Source: Erysipelotrichia bacterium (lineage in GTDB: Bacteria > Bacillota_I > Bacilli_A > RFN20 > CAG-826). From it: 21,081 nucleotides of DNA. This document shows positions 1-8,708 of the stretch, in pieces. The stretch lies in the NCBI GenBank assembly GCA_012971835.1, contig JAAZFR010000019.1:1-21081 (forward strand), read 5' to 3'. Numbering within the stretch: the first letter of the stretch is position 1; the number at the start of each line of letters is the position of its first letter. The position numbers and the translations under genes were made by a program. Below the pieces are notes generated by a model. The model saw nothing but the letters and a program-made list of their open reading frames with translations, made no database searches and had not been told where the DNA came from.

Positions 1-41
1 ACTTGATGAATTGCGATTAGCCTTTTGACTACTCCATTAAC

Positions 42-61
42 GCGTTTCATAATCGAAGCGC
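42..61. repeat. Short inverted repeat near the left edge
   Basis: GCGTTTC (42-48) can pair with GAAGCGC (55-61) across a 6-nt loop, with one G-U pair when read on the plus strand. It lies between the left edge and the lipoprotein terminator. No T-rich tail follows on either strand, so it is not a convincing terminator. It could be part of a neighbouring gene's control region or chance. Confidence 0.2.
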
Positions 62-83
62 TAATTACTTCTCAGCTCAATGA

Positions 84-120
84 ATAGAATAAGAAAAGGG
101 AGAGTATTACCGCTCCCTTT
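84..120 (-). terminator. Rho-independent terminator of the four-module lipoprotein gene
   Basis: AAAGGGAG (95-102) and CTCCCTTT (113-120) form a perfect 8-bp stem around a 10-nt loop. Read leftward, the stem is followed by a U-rich tail (complement of 84-94, TTCTTATTCTA-like). It begins 23 bp past the stop codon of the leftward lipoprotein gene. Plus-strand sequence after the stem is not T-rich, so it is oriented to the minus strand. Confidence 0.8.
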
Positions 121-143
121 AAACATCAATACGTATTTGTGAC

Positions 144-2027
144 TTAGGCAACAATAAGCTTCAACGAAGAAATCGTAATATTGCCCGCAACTGTTGATCC
201 ACCATCAGGGAAGAAAATCATAAATGGTTTAGCAGCCGCATCAATTGGAGTCGTCACGGTTAACGTTACCGTTTGTGGACTGGCGTCAGTTAATGCTAAG
301 TTGTATTCTTGAGCGTCATTGAGTTTAACTTTTAGTTCGTCAATTGTATCTGCCTCAACAACGACTTCAATACTCGTAACACTAGTGTAATCCACGGTTG
401 GATCAAGTGCCATTCCGAACGCTTCCCATTCGCCTTTGCTTTCCCAACTTACGACCGTTTGGGTAGCAGAAACAGCGATTGAATAGGAGGTCGGACCATA
501 AAGGTTGCTCGCTGCGTTAACGTTGATCGCTGCAGCCCTTGGGGCGGTAAATTTTGCATTATCAACAGTTAAACTGCCGGTAACTGGATTAGCAGCATCA
601 TAGAGTATAAAGAATAGTATTTCATTTACCCCATTAATTTCGTCATAGGTTTTACCACTTAAGTCAATCGAAGCGGTTTGGGTCAAATCCCCTACCGCAA
701 AGATTAAGTCGCTTTCCATATTTAAAGGAGCGCCAATCTTAGCTTTAACCTTCATCGGTTGAGCAGCGGTAATTGTGATTTCAAATTTAGTGAAGAAACC
801 ACGATTGCCATCACCGAGTAAGGCCTTGGCAGATGTCCAAGTTCCGACAGTGCCGCTTTCCCAAGAAATAACGTTTCCAGCGACAGCATAAACGCCATCG
901 CCACCATCGACAAACTTATTGATAACCCAATCCTTATCCCATGGATTCATCCCAAGATAATAATTATTATTATCAATTTCCACGACTAATGCCGTATTAG
1001 AGAATTCAAGAAGACTAATGGAAATTTGGCCAGATGAAACAAGAGTTGAACCTTGTTCGGCGAAAATCAGGAACTTTTGGTCACCTGTTTTGGTTTGTTT
1101 AAGTCCAAAATCAAGCGTCACATCTTGCTCTTCTCCGGTAAAGGTAATAACCTTTTCAAGTGCCGGACCCTCTCCGCCTTCCACTTTTAGCAGGGCGGTC
1201 TTATCGACTGGACCAGTAATCTTGGCGTTGATGTATAAGAAACTTCCAACGCCGGTTGAAATGTTATAAATATTCGACCATTCAGGTCCATATTTAACAT
1301 AATCAATGGTTGTGACACCAGCTACAGTTTCAGCCGTATAAACAAGGTCGCCACCATCATAGAAATTATTATTGAAGTCAAATGTGTCACCAGTTGAATA
1401 AGCGTTTTTGACAACATCAACAGGAACGCCAATGATGACAGGTGATTCCACCGCGTGAGTTTTAGAGAAAGCAAATTTCGCAAAGACGGCATCACCGACA
1501 GTCGCTCCTGCGCCTGGATCAATAAACATCAACATTTGTAAAGCATCAGTTAGGTCAAACGCGGAAACATCCCATTCATAGGTGGTGCGCGTCTCGCTTG
1601 CTTGAAACTTCACTTCTTTAGCTGGGTTATTAGCCGCATCATTGAATTCGATTTTTAAAAGTAAGATCATTGGGCCAACATTGGTGTAATCTTCCATTAC
1701 AAGATCAAATCCCAAAGTCGCCATATCATCTAAGTCGGGAGCAATTGCTGCGAGACCTTTTTTGGCAGTAGCCCATGTGGCCCCTGCTTTATCGAAATTC
1801 ATATGGAGGACTCCCTCCGTCACGACCGGATCATAAACACTATCAAGGTTATCTTGCCATCCGGTCAAGATGGAAACCTCTTCGATAGGTTCGTCGTCGC
1901 CAGAACTTGTTGGGGGGTCGCTACTAGTAGATAAATCACTACTTTCGCTTGGTTCGCAGCTAGTTAAGCCTACGAATAACAGAGAAGTAAGTAAAAGTGT
2001 TGCAAAAACATTAAAAGATTTTTTCAT
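144..2027 (-). CDS. Surface lipoprotein with four tandem beta-rich (CBM-like) modules
   Basis: This predicts a 627-residue lipoprotein. The signal peptide ends in a lipobox (LTSC, Cys24), followed by a Ser/Asp/Pro-rich spacer to about residue 50. The rest divides into four modules of about 130-150 residues (roughly 52-190, 200-345, 350-495 and 500-627). Each has one Trp at an equivalent place (W85, W250, W397, W533). Each ends in the same pattern, a hydrophobic FMIF-like strand, an acidic/Gly turn, then a GxITISxLKF-like strand (164-187, 317-342, 468-493, 599-624). I do not recognise a named family. The look is of a carbohydrate-binding beta-sandwich, and the setting suggests glucan capture at the cell surface, which is inference. 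The ATG at 2027 is chosen because AAGGAG lies 5 nt upstream. A longer reading from 2087 would begin upstream of the likely transcription start. Confidence 0.85.
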   Translation of the reverse strand: MKKSFNVFATLLLTSLLFVGLTSCEPSESSDLSTSSDPPTSSGDDEPIEEVSILTGWQDNLDSVYDPVVTEGVLHMNFDKAGATWATAKKGLAAIAPDLDDMATLGFDLVMEDYTNVGPMILLLKIEFNDAANNPAKEVKFQASETRTTYEWDVSAFDLTDALQMLMFIDPGAGATVGDAVFAKFAFSKTHAVESPVIIGVPVDVVKNAYSTGDTFDFNNNFYDGGDLVYTAETVAGVTTIDYVKYGPEWSNIYNISTGVGSFLYINAKITGPVDKTALLKVEGGEGPALEKVITFTGEEQDVTLDFGLKQTKTGDQKFLIFAEQGSTLVSSGQISISLLEFSNTALVVEIDNNNYYLGMNPWDKDWVINKFVDGGDGVYAVAGNVISWESGTVGTWTSAKALLGDGNRGFFTKFEITITAAQPMKVKAKIGAPLNMESDLIFAVGDLTQTASIDLSGKTYDEINGVNEILFFILYDAANPVTGSLTVDNAKFTAPRAAAINVNAASNLYGPTSYSIAVSATQTVVSWESKGEWEAFGMALDPTVDYTSVTSIEVVVEADTIDELKVKLNDAQEYNLALTDASPQTVTLTVTTPIDAAAKPFMIFFPDGGSTVAGNITISSLKLIVA

Positions 2028-2032
2028 TTTCT

Positions 2033-2038
2033 CTCCTT
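2033..2038 (-). promoter_or_regulatory. Ribosome binding site that fixes the lipoprotein start
   Basis: The minus strand reads AAGGAG here, 5 nt before the ATG at 2027. The upstream in-frame ATG at 2087 has no such site and lies within the promoter. Confidence 0.7.
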
Positions 2039-2060
2039 TTCTATGTAAATTCGAAACACA

Positions 2061-2094
2061 ATTATAATTTAATTCCTTTCTATGCAATTGTCAA
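2061..2094 (-). promoter_or_regulatory. Promoter of the four-module lipoprotein gene
   Basis: On the minus strand a perfect -35 box TTGACA (2089-2094) is followed after 17 bp by TAAATT (2066-2071). A perfect TATAAT overlaps slightly downstream (2061-2066), but its 22-bp spacing is too long. Either -10 choice puts the transcript start upstream of the ATG at 2027 and downstream of the alternative ATG at 2087. This is a typical SigA-type vegetative promoter. Confidence 0.6.
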
Positions 2095-2099
2095 TATAA

Positions 2100-2109
2100 C
2101 AACTAGTTG
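2100..2109. promoter_or_regulatory. Palindrome CAACTAGTTG between the divergent genes
   Basis: This perfect 10-bp palindrome sits 5 bp upstream of the lipoprotein -35 box, in the region shared with the rightward GH3 gene. TTGC also recurs nearby at 2107, 2118 and 2127. It could be an operator for a sugar-responsive regulator encoded elsewhere. A 10-bp palindrome can also occur by chance, and I do not recognise a known consensus such as cre. Confidence 0.25.
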
Positions 2110-2185
2110 CTCGCCTATTGCCGCGATTGCTATATCGAAAAAAAACTGCTTAGTTTAAAATGATAATAATCATAGGAATCAAATT

Positions 2186-4285
2186 ATGTCTCGAACTGAT
2201 CAAGAACTTAGAAACCTTCTCAATTCTCTTACATTAGAACAAAAGATTGGCCAACTGAATATGGTTGGTGGTTCGATATATTCAGAATTCAATCCCACAG
2301 AACAAGACGACTTAATCCATCGAGGGCTTATCGGCTCGATGATGTATGCAGATCCAAAAACTAATAATCGTTTACAAAGGCGAAATTTAGAACTTAACCC
2401 TCAAGCGATTCCCATCTTATTTTGTAGTGACGTCATCCATGGCGCGGATACGAATTTTCCTCTTCCTTTGGCTGAGTCGTGTTCTTGGGAACCGCGCTTA
2501 GCCGAGCGCACAGCTGAATTATCAGCAAAGGAAGCTAGTGCACTTGGTGTGCGTTTAACTTTCGCACCGATGGCCGATTTAGCATATGATGCTCGTTGGG
2601 GGCGTAATGTCGAGGGGGCGGGCGAGGACCCCTACCTCAATTCGCTATTTATCGCGGCCCGTGTGCGAGGCTTTCAAGGATCAAATCGCGAAAACATCGA
2701 TGAGCATCATCTCGGAAGCACGATTAAACACTTTGCCGCTTATTCATATGTCGTCGGTGGTAAAGACTACAATTCTTCTTTGATTGACTCTCGGACACTA
2801 AAAATTAAAGTCATGCGACCTTACGAAGCAGGCATTAAAGCCGGTGCTCTTGCCGTGATGCCGGGATTCAATGATCTCGATGGTATTCCTTGCATTAGTA
2901 ATAAAACTCTTTTAGATGATTTACTAAGAAAAAAGTGGGGTTTTGATGGGGTTATTGTTTCTGATTATGGTTCGATTAGACAAAATATTACCCAGCATTA
3001 TGCGAATAATGAGGAAGACACAACCAAAGGAGCACTTGAAGCAGGAACCGATATTGATATGGAATCACGCCTTTATATCAAGCATCTAACTAATTTAATT
3101 AAAGAAGGACGAATTGCAATTGAAACGCTCGACGAAGCTGTCTTCCGCGTTTTAAAATTGAAATCCCGTTTAGGACTATTCGATTCGCCGTTTACCGATG
3201 AAAGCCGGGAATATTCCGAAATAGGAACTAAGGAAGCACTTGATTTAGCTTATGAGAGCGCTTGTAAATCTATTGTTTTGTTGAAAAATCAACAACTTCT
3301 TCCTCTCCAAAAACCAATCAAAATTGCTTTAATTGGTCCTTACGCTAATACGAAAGATGACTTGAATGGATCTTGGTCTGCTCATCGCGGATTTTCAAAA
3401 ACGCAAACTATTCTTGAAGGTCTTAGCCGGCATGTCACTAACCTTAGTTATTCGATGGGAATTGAAAATGAAGCACTTTTAATCAGCGAAATACAAACAG
3501 CGGTCAATGAGTGTGATGTTATTATCACAGCTTTTGGCATTGAAAATTGTTTAACTGGGGAGGCCGCAAGTTTAAGTAAGCTTCAACTTTCAAAGAAGCA
3601 AACAGAACTTTTTCGGCACCTTCGACAATTTAGAAAGCCCATTGTAGCTCTTATAATGAGCGGTCGACCGCTAGTATTTAATGAAATCATCGAACAGGCA
3701 GATGCCGTTGTCATGGGGTGGTCTTTAGGAACCCGGACCGGAGATGCAATCGCAGATACAATTTTTGGTATTAATAATCCATCAGGAAAATTAACAATGA
3801 CTTTCCCTAGAACTGCTGGTCAATGTCCGATGATCTACAACGGTTATGAAAATTGCCGACCCTACCAAAAAAATGATTACTACACCTCCACCTATCGCGA
3901 CGTTATTGAGGGTCCACTCTTCCCCTTTGGTTATGGAATAAGTTACAACCATTATTGTTATGGAATTGCCACATTAAGAAATTGTCAAATTAATATAGAT
4001 GAAAATATTGTTGTCAATTTCGAAATTACCAATGAAGGAAAATATCTCGGACGCGAAATTGTTCAAGTTTATGTAACTAAAATTGCATGTCAACCATTGC
4101 GCCCACGTTTAGAGCTAGTTCATTTTCAAATTGAACATTTTAAGCCTCACGAAAAGCGCACTATTCAACTCACTTTCCCAGCCAAGAACCTTTGCTATGA
4201 TGATGAGAATAATCACGGAATTTACCAATTAAAAATTGGACCCAATAGTGGCGATTTGCAATCAATAGAATTAGAGATTATTTGA
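2186..4285 (+). CDS. GH3 beta-glucosidase, probably cytoplasmic, likely acting on sophorose
   Basis: The 699-residue protein has the full GH3 layout: an N-terminal TIM-barrel-type domain, an alpha/beta sandwich, and a C-terminal fibronectin-III-like domain (about 600-690). The KHFAAY motif (181-186) and the nucleophile motif VIVSDYGS, with Asp260, are intact. The likely acid/base is Glu459 in the LTGEAAS segment. There is no signal peptide, so it should act inside the cell. The characterised Listeria innocua beta-1,2-glucan locus pairs a GH3 sophorose-active beta-glucosidase with an oligoglucan phosphorylase. The GH94 neighbour here suggests the same use, but specificity cannot be read from the sequence. 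The ATG follows AGGA at a good distance (about 8 nt). It is the only rightward gene and ends in TGA, 8 bp inside the convergent GH94 gene. I found no convincing promoter. Confidence 0.93.
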   Translation: MSRTDQELRNLLNSLTLEQKIGQLNMVGGSIYSEFNPTEQDDLIHRGLIGSMMYADPKTNNRLQRRNLELNPQAIPILFCSDVIHGADTNFPLPLAESCSWEPRLAERTAELSAKEASALGVRLTFAPMADLAYDARWGRNVEGAGEDPYLNSLFIAARVRGFQGSNRENIDEHHLGSTIKHFAAYSYVVGGKDYNSSLIDSRTLKIKVMRPYEAGIKAGALAVMPGFNDLDGIPCISNKTLLDDLLRKKWGFDGVIVSDYGSIRQNITQHYANNEEDTTKGALEAGTDIDMESRLYIKHLTNLIKEGRIAIETLDEAVFRVLKLKSRLGLFDSPFTDESREYSEIGTKEALDLAYESACKSIVLLKNQQLLPLQKPIKIALIGPYANTKDDLNGSWSAHRGFSKTQTILEGLSRHVTNLSYSMGIENEALLISEIQTAVNECDVIITAFGIENCLTGEAASLSKLQLSKKQTELFRHLRQFRKPIVALIMSGRPLVFNEIIEQADAVVMGWSLGTRTGDAIADTIFGINNPSGKLTMTFPRTAGQCPMIYNGYENCRPYQKNDYYTSTYRDVIEGPLFPFGYGISYNHYCYGIATLRNCQINIDENIVVNFEITNEGKYLGREIVQVYVTKIACQPLRPRLELVHFQIEHFKPHEKRTIQLTFPAKNLCYDDENNHGIYQLKIGPNSGDLQSIELEII

Positions 4286-7200
4286 GGTAGACATCAATAT
4301 CTGTTGATTTTGTGTCCAAATCATCATAAGAAATTTTTAATCCCGCCGCGCGATAAGGATTAAACATCTTTCCGCTGGGAAGAAGTTTGCCGTTTTGGCA
4401 AATTTCAATCTTTTGGTAAGGTATTTTTTCAACATGGTAGATGAGAGTAATTGGTTGGCCTTTAATGCTAAAGGAAACTTTTAGGCCATTAAATTTTTGA
4501 TTGACAACTGGATCAATAATTATAGACTCTTTGCTCAAGCGGATACCCAACACTTTTTTTATCAAAGTGCCAATGAATATTCCGGGGCCACTTGAATAGA
4601 TTCGCCACCCACCTCGAACAGGAACTGACCCATCCTTTAAACGAGCAAATTCTTCTTGATATCGGTATCGGTCAAAGTAATAACCGTCTGAACTAGAAAA
4701 ATAAGCATTTGCCTGTCTTAATGCCGCATTAGGAACCATTGAAACTAAATCGAGAGGCATAACTTGCAAAAGTGCGTGAGTAACTTTATCGGCTCGACCA
4801 AGTTTAGCCATCGCTTCGATATAGCGAATTTGAGCATGCATATAAAGAAGGCTGATTTCTCTACCTACATTGCTAGCTTGTTCAGCTCGCAAGAAGTGCC
4901 GAGAAATTCCGCCATTATATTGAGCAGGGCGGTCCATTAAACGAATTCCATCCATGAAAGTTAAATGATTGTCGATAATTTGATCAAACGTTTCGGCTTC
5001 TTGTGGAGATGCTAATTCGCCAATAATGCTCCTAGTCATCGGAATTAAACGATAATGAATTTTTGTGACATCATCAAAAGGGTGGAGAAGATAACGGAAC
5101 GAACCATTATCTTGAATCTCTATAAAACCCGCAAGAACACCATCACGAAAACAATGTTTTTGGTATCCCTTCTGAATTCGTTTTACTAAATCACTAACTT
5201 TTGCAAATAATGGAGAATGAGTATGTAAAACCCGACTTAATTGATTCAGAGTTTGATAGGCGAGGGCTTGAGTCCAACTACTTACTAAGCGCGTTTCCAT
5301 TTTTTTTGAGGCGGGTTGCAAAGTATCATCCCAATCTCCACCAGCATAAGAAATCAAGTCATAAGGCTTTATAAGCCTTTTTTCAATCGCATCGAAAGAA
5401 TTAACTACGTGTTCTTCGATGCTGACCATTTTTTCTTGATTAAAATATGGGGCTTTCTCGGCAAGGAGCGAATAATCACTTGTTACGAAGAGATAATCGG
5501 CAAGAGCTTTCAATGGCCAAAAGATTATATCGCCATGGCAACCATCGCTGGCGAAACCATAGCGATCAAAAAAGAACCATTGTGGCCACTCACCGCTATT
5601 TTCGTGTTCATAGCTGAAGACTTTAAGTAAGATGTCTCGAGCCAGTGCATAGTTACTAGTAGCTAAGAAAAATTCCATGGGGCCCTGAGCTACATCTCTC
5701 GTCCCCCAAGCTGCACCACCGACTTGTTCAAGACCGTGGGGTACAGCGTAGTGAACCATGGCATTATGAGCGAACCATAAAGAAGTGATGTTTAAACGAT
5801 CTGCGAAATCACCTTTCGAAGCTTCAAAATGAAGCCCGTTTAATAATTGCTCATAGTATTTTTGATAAGTAACTTTTTCGTGTTCAAAATTAGCGAGGTT
5901 ACCATCATCAAATGCTTTTGTTCCAATCGTTCCTTGAATCGTCAATTTGATTTGTGTTTCTTTTGTAAATTTAACGATTACTAAACTGGAATCGCGTTTC
6001 CGCTGATCATCATAAAAGAAACGATCATCATGAACCGTAAAATCTGGGTTTATGATATGGAGTTTATAAGATAATTCAGGGTATGTGCTAAATTGAAAGG
6101 AATCGGTAGCACAATTAAATAAAAAATCTGATTCACGAAAATTCAATTGATAATCATTGATATATTCGTGTTCGCCCATCACGATTTGATGAGATAAGAG
6201 ATAATCGTACTTTAAACCACATTTTGAACTTATAGTCATATTAATCTTATTTTGTTGTCCGCTCATGAAAACGCAAACTTCAATCAAATCACTAGCTAAA
6301 GCATAATACCATTTCGCATAGTTGAGTCCCATTTCATAGGCTGAGGGAACCCCAAGAATTTGGTAATATTCATCAATTTTTACATAAATGCGCTGGCCAG
6401 TTATGCGACCATTATTAAGCAACCCTCGATTGGCAGAGAGGAACTTATTCATACTCGTATTGCCGGCAGCTACTTGGGCATTAAATAGGCCATAACTATA
6501 ATTGGTCGATGTAAGCAAATCTTTATCAAGTTCATTCAAAGAATTTAAACTCGTAATAATATGACCAGTAGGTCGTTCTAGTTCTCGCTCTTTTTCCCGT
6601 AGAACAACGTGGGCATAATCCTTGGTAAAAAAGCTTAACAATATATTATTCTTTTCTTCCGGAAAAAGACGATCTCCAAAGATTTCATCGAGTTCTTTTA
6701 AGGCAAAGTCACGGCAAACCAGAGGATTTTTGCCAATATTTTTTGATAAAGCGCGAGTATTTTGTTCGAAATTAAGATTGGATGAAGTTTGTTTGATTAC
6801 TTGATATTGACGAATAATGTCTTGAAGGAAAAAAGCTTCAGTAACTGGCTGATCCTGATGCTTTATTACATAACCATAAAAGGCAAATGTCTTCTTCCCA
6901 TTGAGGGAAAAACGTTCAGTTTGTAAGGCGATTGTTGCTAACTCAAACTGATAATTAAGATTAGGCAAATCTTGATTTAGTAAAACCGGCTCGCCACTAA
7001 TTTTATAGTTTTGACCGAGCCATTGCATCTGGTCAGTACAATAATTGGTGATACGAATATCCAGCGCTCCTTGAGCGAGTAATGGATTGGGCGTTCCAAG
7101 ATTTTGCCTTGAACAAATAATATTACTACCATTCTTTATTAAAATCCGATGATCAAGATATTGACTAAGATAAAGTTCATTGGCTTGTACTCCGTTTTTA

Positions 7201-7571
7201 TCGCCAAGCCCGACATCTTGAACATAGACGACATCAAGGTTTTCAGCTTTACCGCTCAGTGATACTTGATAAAACCATAAATTTTCTGATGCCAAGGTGA
7301 GAATGATTTCAAAATCAATCTTTCTAATTCGGCCAATGAGATGTAGGTAATCATCTCCGACTGCGTATTTTTTCACATAATCAAATAACGAATAGGCCTG
7401 GTTTTCTTTTCGAAAACGAAGAAAAATATCCGAGATGCTTCCAAATATCTCATTGCCTCGAAATTGATTGATTTGTATATTATGATAATGAACTTCTTCA
7501 ATGTGATGATTATCTAAAAGTGAAAAAGCTAGCGCTCCTTTTTTAAGCGTTCGCGTGTGTTTTTTCATCAT
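4278..7571 (-). CDS. GH94 1,2-beta-oligoglucan phosphorylase-like enzyme
   Basis: The 1097-residue cytoplasmic protein matches the GH94 phosphorylases of about 1100 residues typified by Listeria innocua Lin1839 (1,2-beta-oligoglucan phosphorylase). These phosphorolyse beta-1,2-glucan oligomers to glucose 1-phosphate plus a shortened chain. The GH94 catalytic loop is present as GGDWDDTLQPA (744-754). By position in that motif, Asp749 is the likely general acid. Other family blocks are GGAAWGTRDVAQGP (618-631), SGEWPQWFFFD (659-669) and a C-terminal YSSGPGIF segment (992-999), probably near the phosphate site. The long N-terminal part (1-560) is the beta-rich domain of the large GH94 members. 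Two ATGs (7571 and 7568) are adjacent, and only a weak GGGTG precedes them. It is the last gene of the operon, 4 bp after the ATPase. The exact substrate rests on motifs and context. Confidence 0.88.
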   Translation of the reverse strand: MMKKHTRTLKKGALAFSLLDNHHIEEVHYHNIQINQFRGNEIFGSISDIFLRFRKENQAYSLFDYVKKYAVGDDYLHLIGRIRKIDFEIILTLASENLWFYQVSLSGKAENLDVVYVQDVGLGDKNGVQANELYLSQYLDHRILIKNGSNIICSRQNLGTPNPLLAQGALDIRITNYCTDQMQWLGQNYKISGEPVLLNQDLPNLNYQFELATIALQTERFSLNGKKTFAFYGYVIKHQDQPVTEAFFLQDIIRQYQVIKQTSSNLNFEQNTRALSKNIGKNPLVCRDFALKELDEIFGDRLFPEEKNNILLSFFTKDYAHVVLREKERELERPTGHIITSLNSLNELDKDLLTSTNYSYGLFNAQVAAGNTSMNKFLSANRGLLNNGRITGQRIYVKIDEYYQILGVPSAYEMGLNYAKWYYALASDLIEVCVFMSGQQNKINMTISSKCGLKYDYLLSHQIVMGEHEYINDYQLNFRESDFLFNCATDSFQFSTYPELSYKLHIINPDFTVHDDRFFYDDQRKRDSSLVIVKFTKETQIKLTIQGTIGTKAFDDGNLANFEHEKVTYQKYYEQLLNGLHFEASKGDFADRLNITSLWFAHNAMVHYAVPHGLEQVGGAAWGTRDVAQGPMEFFLATSNYALARDILLKVFSYEHENSGEWPQWFFFDRYGFASDGCHGDIIFWPLKALADYLFVTSDYSLLAEKAPYFNQEKMVSIEEHVVNSFDAIEKRLIKPYDLISYAGGDWDDTLQPASKKMETRLVSSWTQALAYQTLNQLSRVLHTHSPLFAKVSDLVKRIQKGYQKHCFRDGVLAGFIEIQDNGSFRYLLHPFDDVTKIHYRLIPMTRSIIGELASPQEAETFDQIIDNHLTFMDGIRLMDRPAQYNGGISRHFLRAEQASNVGREISLLYMHAQIRYIEAMAKLGRADKVTHALLQVMPLDLVSMVPNAALRQANAYFSSSDGYYFDRYRYQEEFARLKDGSVPVRGGWRIYSSGPGIFIGTLIKKVLGIRLSKESIIIDPVVNQKFNGLKVSFSIKGQPITLIYHVEKIPYQKIEICQNGKLLPSGKMFNPYRAAGLKISYDDLDTKSTDIDVYLK

Positions 7572-7575
7572 ACAA

Positions 7576-8703
7576 CTACACCCGTTTTAACATGGATTCC
7601 CCGGTATCATAATCAAATAAATGGATATATTCCATATTAAAGTCGATTGATACTTTGTCTTCGACTTGGTAAACAAACCGCGAACCAGCGCGGACGACTA
7701 ATTTTTGTTCCGCCCCGTGTAAATCGACATACACTAAGGTTTCATTGCCTAGTTTTTCAAAGACATCAATTGTCCCGCGGACATTATCATAATCGTTATT
7801 TACAATTTCGCGTTTGATTTTTAATTCCTCAGGGCGCATGCCTAAAACCGCTTGAAGATGGTGATAATCGCGTTTGGGGTCTTTAAAGCGTTTAATAACC
7901 TTGGCGGGGATTTCTAACCGATTACGCCCAAAATGGACAAACATTTTGTTTTCTTCAACTTCGATTTCCACATTGAAGAAGTTCATTTGTGGGGTGCCGA
8001 TAAAGCCAGCAACGAATTTATTGTTCGGCGCTGAGTAGAGGTTATCTGGAGTATCAACTTGTTGAATGATTCCATCTTTCATTACAACAATCCGAGTACC
8101 CATTGTCATCGCTTCAACTTGATCGTGAGTAACATAGACGAAAGTGGTTTTCAACCTTTTATGAAGCATAATTAGCTCGGTCCGCATCACCGCTCTCATT
8201 TTCGCATCGAGATTAGATAATGGTTCATCAAGCAAGAAGACTTTGGGATTACGAACAATCGCCCGACCAAGCGCGACCCTTTGCCGCTGACCACCAGAAA
8301 GTTCTTTTGGTTTGGTATTTAGATATGCTTTTAAGCCGATTGTATCGGCGGTTTGTTCAACTTTTTCTTTAATTTCTCTTTTCGGTATTTTACGTAGTTT
8401 GAGACCAAAAGCCATGTTCTCAAAAACCGTCATATAAGGATAGAGGGCATAATTTTGGAACACCATCGCAATATCACGATCACGTGGATGAACATTATTG
8501 ACTAAACGATCATCGATATAAAGTTCACCAGATGTAATATCTTCTAGTCCTGCAATCATCCGCAAAGTCGTGGATTTGCCACAGCCCGATGGCCCAACAA
8601 AGACCACGAATTCTTTGTCGTGAATTTCTAGATTGAAATTCTTGACGGCTTCGAGACCGTTGGGGTAGATCTTACCAATGTTCTTAAGTGTGATAGTTGC
8701 CAT
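7576..8703 (-). CDS. MsmK/UgpC-type sugar ABC transporter ATPase
   Basis: This 375-residue ATPase should energise the sugar permeases of this operon from the cytoplasmic face. Walker A is GPSGCGKST (37-45), the Q-loop Gln is at 83, the signature is LSGGQ (135-139), Walker B is VFLLDEP (155-161), and the H-loop His is in VTHDQ (193). A C-terminal regulatory TOBE/OB domain follows (about 235-375), including the GMRPEEL block usual in MsmK, MalK and UgpC. I chose the second ATG (8703) because AGGAGG lies 9 nt upstream of it but only 3 nt from the first ATG (8709), and the product then begins MATITLKNI as homologues do. Proteins of this family often serve several importers, so one copy could power both permease pairs here. 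Confidence 0.95.
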   Translation of the reverse strand: MATITLKNIGKIYPNGLEAVKNFNLEIHDKEFVVFVGPSGCGKSTTLRMIAGLEDITSGELYIDDRLVNNVHPRDRDIAMVFQNYALYPYMTVFENMAFGLKLRKIPKREIKEKVEQTADTIGLKAYLNTKPKELSGGQRQRVALGRAIVRNPKVFLLDEPLSNLDAKMRAVMRTELIMLHKRLKTTFVYVTHDQVEAMTMGTRIVVMKDGIIQQVDTPDNLYSAPNNKFVAGFIGTPQMNFFNVEIEVEENKMFVHFGRNRLEIPAKVIKRFKDPKRDYHHLQAVLGMRPEELKIKREIVNNDYDNVRGTIDVFEKLGNETLVYVDLHGAEQKLVVRAGSRFVYQVEDKVSIDFNMEYIHLFDYDTGESMLKRV

Positions 8704-8708
8704 AAACA

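Noticed and set aside
1..50. A leftward ATG at 50 with 16 open codons (MKRVNG-like), and a rightward open stretch ending in TGA at 28.
   Set aside because: Each is too short at the window edge, and the leftward ATG has no good ribosome binding site. Neither can be separated from chance.
1018..1269. Open frame of 83 codons on the plus strand inside the lipoprotein gene.
   Set aside because: It lies wholly antisense to a well-supported lipoprotein gene, has no ribosome binding site and shows no recognisable motif. The same holds for the other short frames inside the genes listed.
2127..2161. TTGCTA and TAAAAT as a promoter for the GH3 gene.
   Set aside because: The spacing is 23 bp, too long. 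A second option (TTGCTC at 2107 with TATATC at 2131) has poor matches.
4293..4308. Hairpin ATCAA/TTGAT followed by T-rich sequence, as a GH3 terminator.
   Set aside because: The stem is only 5 bp and AT-rich. It is too weak to list as a terminator, though mentioned under the convergent overlap.
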